The notes below the pieces were generated by a model, which saw only the letters and a list, made by a program, of their open reading frames with translations, did not search any database and was not told the origin of the DNA. A DNA stretch of 64,000 bases, from positions 121,192 to 185,191 of the forward strand of contig CBDBUY010000002.1 in assembly GCA_965212145.1 (NCBI GenBank), given 5' to 3'. Made by a program: the position numbers and the translations under genes. The stretch comes from JAAEPI01 sp965212145. Lineage in GTDB: Bacteria; Bacteroidota; Bacteroidia; Cytophagales; Cyclobacteriaceae. Shown here one piece after another: positions 58,421 through 64,000 of the stretch. Within the stretch, counting starts at the first letter, position 1, and every line of letters starts with the position of its first letter.

Positions 58421-60574
58421 TTACAATTTCTCTTTGGCAATATCTGGTAGTACGCCCATGTTGTACCAGGCAAAAGCATAACGATCTGCTTGCTGCTCTA
58501 TGGTTTTAGTGATTGGAGTTCCCGCACCATGTCCCGCATCCGTTTCAATTCTTATCAAAACGGGGTTGTCACCCACATGATGTTCTTGCAGTGTTGCGGC
58601 AAACTTGAACGAATGAGCCGGTACTACTCGATCATCGTGATCCGCAGTGGTGACCATCGTCGCTGGGTAGGCAGTCCCTGGTTTCAGTGCATGAACAGGG
58701 GAGTAATTGCGTAGATATTCAAACATTTCTTTCGAATCCTCTGATGTACCATAATCACTAGCCCAGCCAGCACCTGCCGTGAATTTATGATAACGAAGCA
58801 TGTCCAACACTCCTACGGCAGGGAATGCCACCTTGGCCAAATCAGGTCGTTGGGTCATTGTAGCCCCAACCAAAAGTCCGCCATTGGATCCTCCAGCAAT
58901 TGCCAAATATTCACTGGAGGTATAGCCCTCTGAAATCAAGTATTCTCCAGCAGCAATGAAATCATCAAAAACATTCTGCTTTTGCATTTTGGTGCCTGCC
59001 TTGTGCCACTTTTCGCCATATTCGCCACCACCTCTCAGATTGGGCTGAGCGTAAATTCCACCATTTTCCAACCAGACAATTCTTGATGTGCTGAAGCTTG
59101 GCCCCAGACTAATGTTGAATCCGCCATACGCGTAGAGATAGGTTGGATTTTTTCCATTCAATTCGATTCCTTTCTTATGGGTGATAAACATCGGGACTTT
59201 CGTCCCATCCTTACTTTCATAAAAGACCTGCTTAGTTTCATATAGATCTGGATCAAATTTGACATCTGGTCGCTCATATAATTCTGACTCGCCGCTTTCA
59301 ATGTCATATTTATAAATGGAAGTCGGAGTGGTGAACGATGTGAAATAATAATAAAGCTCCTTTTCGCTCATTCTGGCCCCAAAGCCACCCACGTTTCCAA
59401 TGCCTGGAAGCTCGACTTTTCTCACAAGGTTGCCATCCAGATCAAACTGATGAACTTCGTCTTTGGCATCCACCAGGTAATTGGCGAAGAAATACCCTCC
59501 ACCTGTTCCAATACTTAAAACATTTACGGTTTCAGGGATTACATCGGTCCAGGTTGAGATGGTGGGATCCGCAATAGTAGTGCTAACCAATCTCTGGTTT
59601 GGAGCGTCCGCATTGGTTTGGATGAACAGTTTGTTTCCCTCAGAGTGAGCAATATACTCGTCGGTTTCCATGTCCTCATCCACGGTGATGATCTCCGAAT
59701 TAGGATCGTTCAAATCTCTAATGAAAAGGACATTTCCACTCGTACTAACTGCTGCAGAGATGACCAAGTAGCGATAATCCTCGGTGAGGTAACCAAAAAT
59801 GTATCGATAAGGTTGGGCTTCTCCACCAAAAACCAACTCGTCTTCACTTTGAGGCGTGCCGAGTTTATGGTAGTACATCTTGTGGTACTGGGTTATGGCA
59901 GAAAGTGCGCTTCCATCCTTCGGCTTATCATAGCTGCTGTAGTAGAAACCCTCGTTCCCTTTCCAGGAGATGCCGCTGAACTTGATATTGTGGAGTGTAT
60001 CACCGACCATTTCCTTGGTCTCGGTATTCATTACCAAAGCCTTACGCCAGTCGGATCCGCCAATGGAAATCATATATCCGAAAAGTGCTCCATCGTCCGT
60101 GAAAGATGTTCCGGCTAAAGAAATAGTCCCATCCTCCTTGAACTTGTTCGGGTCAATAAAAATCTCACCCGGGCCGTCTTCGTCTGGCTTCTTTCTCCAA
60201 AGAACATTCTGGTTTTGAAGGCCATCATTGCGGTAATAATAATCCCAGTCGCCGTTTCTGGTTGGAGCGTAAACCCGCTCATAGTCGTATAATTCTTCCA
60301 GACGTTTTTTAAGATTTTCTCGGTAAGTGATGTTGTCCAGATAAGCGAAGGTCACGTCATTCTGCCTCTGAACCCAGTCTGCCGTCTCATCGGACATGTC
60401 GTCCTCCAGCCATCGGTAAGGATCGGGGACCTCCACGCCGAAGTAATTATCGACAGTGTCCACCTTCATGGTTTCAGGATAGGCATCCACCGTCACCGGA
60501 GGGTCGGCTTTTTGTTCTTGTTGGCACGAAATAAAAATTCCAGTGCCGATAAAAGCCAATAGTAATTTTTTCAT
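58421..60574 (-). CDS. Prolyl oligopeptidase (S9A) lipoprotein
   Basis: A 717-residue serine peptidase exported as a lipoprotein: the ATG at 60574 gives a signal peptide with lipobox FISC. The N-terminal half is the seven-bladed propeller that opens with VPDPYRWLEDDMSDET; the C-terminal alpha/beta-hydrolase has the nucleophile in GGSNGGLLVG, the acid in TADHDDRVVP and the histidine in DAGHGAG. It cleaves after proline in short peptides, here in the periplasm or at the surface. Confidence 0.93.
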   Translation of the reverse strand: MKKLLLAFIGTGIFISCQQEQKADPPVTVDAYPETMKVDTVDNYFGVEVPDPYRWLEDDMSDETADWVQRQNDVTFAYLDNITYRENLKKRLEELYDYERVYAPTRNGDWDYYYRNDGLQNQNVLWRKKPDEDGPGEIFIDPNKFKEDGTISLAGTSFTDDGALFGYMISIGGSDWRKALVMNTETKEMVGDTLHNIKFSGISWKGNEGFYYSSYDKPKDGSALSAITQYHKMYYHKLGTPQSEDELVFGGEAQPYRYIFGYLTEDYRYLVISAAVSTSGNVLFIRDLNDPNSEIITVDEDMETDEYIAHSEGNKLFIQTNADAPNQRLVSTTIADPTISTWTDVIPETVNVLSIGTGGGYFFANYLVDAKDEVHQFDLDGNLVRKVELPGIGNVGGFGARMSEKELYYYFTSFTTPTSIYKYDIESGESELYERPDVKFDPDLYETKQVFYESKDGTKVPMFITHKKGIELNGKNPTYLYAYGGFNISLGPSFSTSRIVWLENGGIYAQPNLRGGGEYGEKWHKAGTKMQKQNVFDDFIAAGEYLISEGYTSSEYLAIAGGSNGGLLVGATMTQRPDLAKVAFPAVGVLDMLRYHKFTAGAGWASDYGTSEDSKEMFEYLRNYSPVHALKPGTAYPATMVTTADHDDRVVPAHSFKFAATLQEHHVGDNPVLIRIETDAGHGAGTPITKTIEQQADRYAFAWYNMGVLPDIAKEKL

Positions 60575-60673
60575 GGTCGTTGTTTTTAATTCGAACTTAC
60601 AATTTAGCGATTGCACCACTTTTCCAAGACAGCTGAATTGGGTTTTACTCGAACGGTTGACTAGCTTTCTTGT

Positions 60674-61804
60674 GTGAATATTCTAATCGCATGCGATAAA
60701 TTTCGAGGTTCTCTGGAAGGAGACCAGGTTGTAGAACAACTGACTATTGGGCTTTTGGAAAAGCTGCCAGATGCAAAAAATGAAACTTCCGTTTTGGCCG
60801 ACGGAGGTGAGGGTAGCATGGAAATCATTGGGACTGCTCTGGGAGCAAAGCGAATTAGAATCCAGGTCAGAGACGCCATTGGCCATGAGCGAGAAACTTC
60901 ATTTTTTTATCAGGAGAAGGAAAAGACCGCCATCCTTGAAATGGCAGCTTACATTGGACTTGCAACTTTATCTTCTGAAGAAAGAAACCCAACCCACACA
61001 AGTTCTTTCGGGTTAGGTGAGGCGATGAAAAAAGCGATCAACCTCGGCGCAAGAAAAATCATTTTGGGCATTGGGGGATCAGCCACGAATGATGGAGGAG
61101 CTGGGGTACTGGAGGCACTTGGGTTTCAATTTCTAAATGAGAAAGGTGTGAGTTTCAGTCCCGTGGGCGGAAATCTGAACGAAATCAGTGAAATCATTAG
61201 ACCAGAAAAGGACGAATTCGGAGACGTTGAAATAACAATCGCCAGTGATGTGGACAATTTGATTTGCGGCCCGAAAGGTGCATCGTTCACTTACGGAATG
61301 CAAAAAGGAGCGAAAGAAAATGAGTTGCCGGAGCTTGATGACAACTTGCGGCATTATGCTGAGTTGGTGGCCGGCATTACAGGGTCAGAGGTTTTCGAGA
61401 AGAGTGGATACGGAGCGGCGGGAGGGGTTGCTTTGAGCCTGTGTGAATTTCTAGGCGCAACACTCAGAAGTGGAAGCGAACTCATCTTTGAACTTTTGAA
61501 TCTGAAAGAAAGGATCAAATGGGCAGATGTGGTCATCACCGGAGAGGGAAAAATCGATCACCAAACGGCCCATGGCAAGGCGATCGCTCCAATAATTCAC
61601 TCGGCTGGTGAGAAATCAATTTACCTCGTCTGTGGGATTTTTGAGAAAACAGGCGATGCAGTTCTCGATAAACTTGATCGATTCGAACTGGCAAAGTTGG
61701 CAGATGAACTAAAATTGGATTCATTCTCAGATGCAAAGGTATTGGCTGTTGAGGCCGGGAGAAGAATCGCTCAGGATATCAAACGAAAATCAAATAGAGG
61801 ATAA
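60674..61804 (+). CDS. Glycerate kinase (GlxK/GarK family)
   Basis: A 376-residue kinase of the glycerate kinase type 1 family, which phosphorylates D-glycerate, usually to 2-phosphoglycerate. Marks are ILIACDKFRGSLEG at the start (GTG codon), SVLADGGEGSMEI, GIGGSATNDGGAGVLEALG and VVITGEGKIDHQTAHGKA. Its 3' end overlaps by 26 nt the converging GntP-family permease gene, a pairing that suggests uptake and phosphorylation of glycerate or a related acid. Confidence 0.92.
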   Translation: MNILIACDKFRGSLEGDQVVEQLTIGLLEKLPDAKNETSVLADGGEGSMEIIGTALGAKRIRIQVRDAIGHERETSFFYQEKEKTAILEMAAYIGLATLSSEERNPTHTSSFGLGEAMKKAINLGARKIILGIGGSATNDGGAGVLEALGFQFLNEKGVSFSPVGGNLNEISEIIRPEKDEFGDVEITIASDVDNLICGPKGASFTYGMQKGAKENELPELDDNLRHYAELVAGITGSEVFEKSGYGAAGGVALSLCEFLGATLRSGSELIFELLNLKERIKWADVVITGEGKIDHQTAHGKAIAPIIHSAGEKSIYLVCGIFEKTGDAVLDKLDRFELAKLADELKLDSFSDAKVLAVEAGRRIAQDIKRKSNRG

Positions 61805-63110
61805 AAACGGTGGCTATCGCAGTTATCCCTTGAGCAAGAGTAATCAAGGTGTACGACCGGTATCCCTGCTTCATCGAAAAACCACTCATTTGGGTGACCA
61901 CCCAGAAATAGGAGTCGTTGGCATGCGAGACGACCATGGCTCCCGCTCCAAACGACGAGACCAGCAACGCCAGTTCAAGCGGACTTTCAATGCCCATATC
62001 TGAGACAAAAGGGGCAAGTATGGCGCTTCCAATGACTAAAGCCGAAGTGCTGGATCCTTGCGCAGTTTTCAACAGCGCAGCAATTCCAAAAGCTAAAACC
62101 AGCAGCAATCCGAAGCTCATTTGTCCTCCCGCAAATTGATTTGATAATAGCTCAGTCAATGGTGTGGCTTTCAAAACCGCTCCAAATGCGCCACCCGCTC
62201 CGGTGATTAAGATTATAGGTCCGGCTTGAACAACTCCACTTCCAAATAATTCACTCTGATCTCGGAATTTGATCTTTGGAAGCGCCTGGATCATGGCCAG
62301 CAGACTTCCAATTATCAAAGCAATAATCGGCTGCCCAAGAAAAGAAACTATTGAAAGATCAACCTCTAGTAGACTAAAAATCGAAGATCCGGCAATTAGA
62401 AGTATCGGGACAAGAATGGGCGTAGCGGCCCAAAGAATGTTCATTCTTTCTTCATAAGCGGAAGGAGTTTGTTCATTGTCAAGATGAATCTGAATCTTAC
62501 CACCAAATCGATTCGAAAGCCAGATACAGACAATCAATACAGGGATAGAAATCACGATTCCAACAAGGATGATGACGCCAAGGTGGTTGGCCGCTCCCAG
62601 GTTGCCTGCCACTGCGATGGGGCCGGGGGTCGGAGGAATCAACGTATGAGAAGTGTAGAGTCCGGTGGCCAATGCCAGAGACATGGAGGCCGAGGATTTA
62701 CCTTGCTTGGAGGCCAAAGTGTGACTCAGTTTGGATAAAATCACGAAAGCGGAATCACAAAATACTGGTATGCTCACTATTGCTCCGAGCAACCCCATCG
62801 CCGTGGTTGTTCGGTTGCTACCAAGAAGTTGAAGGACGAAATCAGTGATGGAATCAAGCGCGCCGGATTTTTCTATGAAAACACCGATTACCGTTCCCAA
62901 AACCACAATCAGACCGATTCCGGAAAGAATAGCACCGAATCCAGACGAGATGGTCTTGACTAAAACCAAGCTGTCCATGCCGGTGGCGAATCCAACCAGC
63001 AGGCAACTAAGTATCAGTGCCAGAAACGGATGAAGTTTCAGGTAGTTTGTGGCCAGAATGATGAAGCCGATGGCTCCACAAATAATTAGTGCAATTAGAG
63101 GCAGTGTCAC
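61779..63110 (-). CDS. GntP-family permease (gluconate/glycerate-type organic acid transporter)
   Basis: A 443-residue membrane protein with about 12-13 helices and the GntP features GFGAILSGIGLIVVLGTVIG, IPVFCDSAFVILSKL, TGLYTSHTLIPPTPGPIAVA (each 20 residues or fewer) and GAGAMVVSHANDSYFWVV. The family imports gluconate, glycerate or related hydroxy acids with protons. The neighbouring glycerate kinase favours glycerate as substrate; this is inferred from context only. Confidence 0.9.
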   Translation of the reverse strand: MTLPLIALIICGAIGFIILATNYLKLHPFLALILSCLLVGFATGMDSLVLVKTISSGFGAILSGIGLIVVLGTVIGVFIEKSGALDSITDFVLQLLGSNRTTTAMGLLGAIVSIPVFCDSAFVILSKLSHTLASKQGKSSASMSLALATGLYTSHTLIPPTPGPIAVAGNLGAANHLGVIILVGIVISIPVLIVCIWLSNRFGGKIQIHLDNEQTPSAYEERMNILWAATPILVPILLIAGSSIFSLLEVDLSIVSFLGQPIIALIIGSLLAMIQALPKIKFRDQSELFGSGVVQAGPIILITGAGGAFGAVLKATPLTELLSNQFAGGQMSFGLLLVLAFGIAALLKTAQGSSTSALVIGSAILAPFVSDMGIESPLELALLVSSFGAGAMVVSHANDSYFWVVTQMSGFSMKQGYRSYTLITLAQGITAIATVFILYLIFV

Positions 63111-63130
63111 GCCTCTAATTTAAACTCATC

Positions 63131-64000
63131 CTATTTGGTAATCTCCCCAAATCCCAGATACGACGCTAAAACTTTCGGCATCTTAATTCCATTCTCGGTC
63201 TGGTTATTCTCCAGAATAGCTGCGATAATTCGAGGGAGTGCCAGTGCGCTTCCGTTCAGGGTATGCGCCAGCTCTTTTTTGCCCTCTGCATTTTTGTGCC
63301 GAAGCTTCAGGCGGTTGGCCTGATAGGTTTCGAAATTTGAGACAGAGCTTACTTCCAGCCACTTCTGCTGAGCCGCAGACCATACTTCGAAATCATAAGT
63401 CAGCGCAGAGGTAAACCCAAGATCACCACCACACAGTCTCAAAATTCGATAAGGCAGTTCCAGGGATTTGATCAGACTTTCTACATGAGCCACCATTTCA
63501 TCCAGCACCTTATAAGAGTCTTCAGGCTTCACCACTTGGACAATCTCCACCTTGTCAAACTGATGCAGGCGGTTTAAACCTCTCACATGGGCTCCCCATG
63601 ACCCAGCCTCTCGACGGAAACACGGCGTGTATCCGCAATTCTTGATCGGCAGGTCATCCACTTTTTGGATGGTATCTCGGTACATATTTGTAATTGGCAC
63701 CTCCGCTGTAGGTATTAAATACAAGTCAGAATCTGAGATGTGATACATCTGGCCCTCCTTATCTGGAAGCTGACCCGTTCCCTTACCTGATTCTTCGTTG
63801 ATGACCACAGGCGGTTGTACTTCCAGGTAACCGGCCTTGTCGGCGGCATCCAGAAAATAGTTGACCAAGCCTCGAACCAGTCGAGCTCCTTTTCCTTTAT
63901 ATACAGGAAACCCCGCTCCGGTAATTTTCACACCAAGTTCAAAGTCAATCAGATCGTAATCCTGAATCAGCTCCCAGTGCGGTTTTGCTTTGTCATGAAG
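63131..64000 (-). CDS. serS: Seryl-tRNA synthetase (C-terminal part; 5' end beyond the window)
   Basis: About 290 residues of the class II catalytic domain, truncated by the right edge: the frame stays open to 64000 (the extra codons read HWELIQDYDLIDFELG just before KITGAGFPVYKG). Motif 2 is CFRREAGSWG, and motif 3 is in NGSALALPRIIAAILEN. The enzyme charges tRNA-Ser with serine. The N-terminal coiled-coil arm must lie outside the window. The stop is 20 nt from the GntP gene start, so the two could be cotranscribed. Confidence 0.95.
   Translation of the reverse strand, partial: LHDKAKPHWELIQDYDLIDFELGVKITGAGFPVYKGKGARLVRGLVNYFLDAADKAGYLEVQPPVVINEESGKGTGQLPDKEGQMYHISDSDLYLIPTAEVPITNMYRDTIQKVDDLPIKNCGYTPCFRREAGSWGAHVRGLNRLHQFDKVEIVQVVKPEDSYKVLDEMVAHVESLIKSLELPYRILRLCGGDLGFTSALTYDFEVWSAAQQKWLEVSSVSNFETYQANRLKLRHKNAEGKKELAHTLNGSALALPRIIAAILENNQTENGIKMPKVLASYLGFGEITK

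Noticed and set aside
59618..60118. A 166-codon frame antisense to the prolyl oligopeptidase gene
   Set aside because: It mirrors the propeller repeats of the real gene and has no start context or family features.
1..64000. CRISPR array, prophage, insertion sequence or rRNA operon
   Set aside because: No regularly spaced repeats, transposase, integrase, phage structural gene or rRNA sequence was seen on reading both strands.

Overview
The window looks like a stretch of chromosome from a member of the Bacteroidota, most likely a marine Cytophagales bacterium (the order is an inference). The support is: promoters of the Bacteroidota type (TTG, about 19-20 nt, then TAnnTTTG), almost no Shine-Dalgarno sequences, a short primary sigma factor, two proteins with type IX secretion (T9SS) C-terminal sorting domains, a PorP/SprF outer-membrane protein, an ECF sigma / anti-sigma / DUF4097 operon, and several small families confined to this phylum (TIGR03643, Lacal_2735, DUF4286). 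No prophage, insertion sequence, CRISPR array or rRNA operon was seen.

Layout. 1-6.3 kb: the start of a gene leaving the left edge (possibly recA), a predicted zinc aminopeptidase, a PhoB/PhoR-like two-component pair with an RluA pseudouridine synthase, and the translation operon rplM-rpsI-rpsB-tsf. 6.3-8.1 kb: two overlapping acyltransferases that look like GlsB/GlsA of glycine-lipid synthesis. 8.3-13.1 kb: a five-gene minus-strand operon (M16 peptidase, O-methyltransferase, LysM lytic transglycosylase, TrmN6-like methylase, GNAT). 13.1-17.8 kb: RlmD, a hypothetical, a sulfotransferase, an NhaC antiporter and a DEDD exonuclease. 18-22.5 kb: an accessory-looking cluster of secreted proteins and lipoproteins of unknown role, led by an M23 endopeptidase. 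22.5-31.8 kb: pgk, Sua5, a 52-residue membrane protein, a T9SS Asp-box protein, recR-clpS, a sodium:solute symporter, a stand-alone receiver protein and an alkaline-ceramidase-like membrane enzyme.

31.9-38 kb: a two-gene ergothioneine set (egtB-egtD), two tRNA-Leu genes (GAG and CAA), UPF0114, RDD, DUF547, Nudix, CIA30 and two tiny Bacteroidota families. 38.1-42 kb: the ECF sigma regulon module and the primary sigma factor gene. 42-51.1 kb: an acidic lipoprotein, a DUF1684 protein, a 1707-residue T9SS type B surface protein, the divergent PorP/SprF-like gene and a PagL-like deacylase. 51.2-64 kb: nrdA-nrdB, rplU-rpmA, a NUMOD4-HNH protein, DUF4286, an SSAT-like acetyltransferase, type II glutamine synthetase, a prolyl oligopeptidase lipoprotein, glycerate kinase with a convergent GntP permease, and the 3' part of serS.

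Most of the window is housekeeping. The parts most worth following are the 18-22.5 kb secreted cluster, an inverted repeat shared by the T9SS/PorP intergenic region and the nrdB upstream region, an orphan intrinsic terminator ahead of egtB, and the ceramidase-like gene. All family names come from reading motifs and general resemblance; no database search was run.
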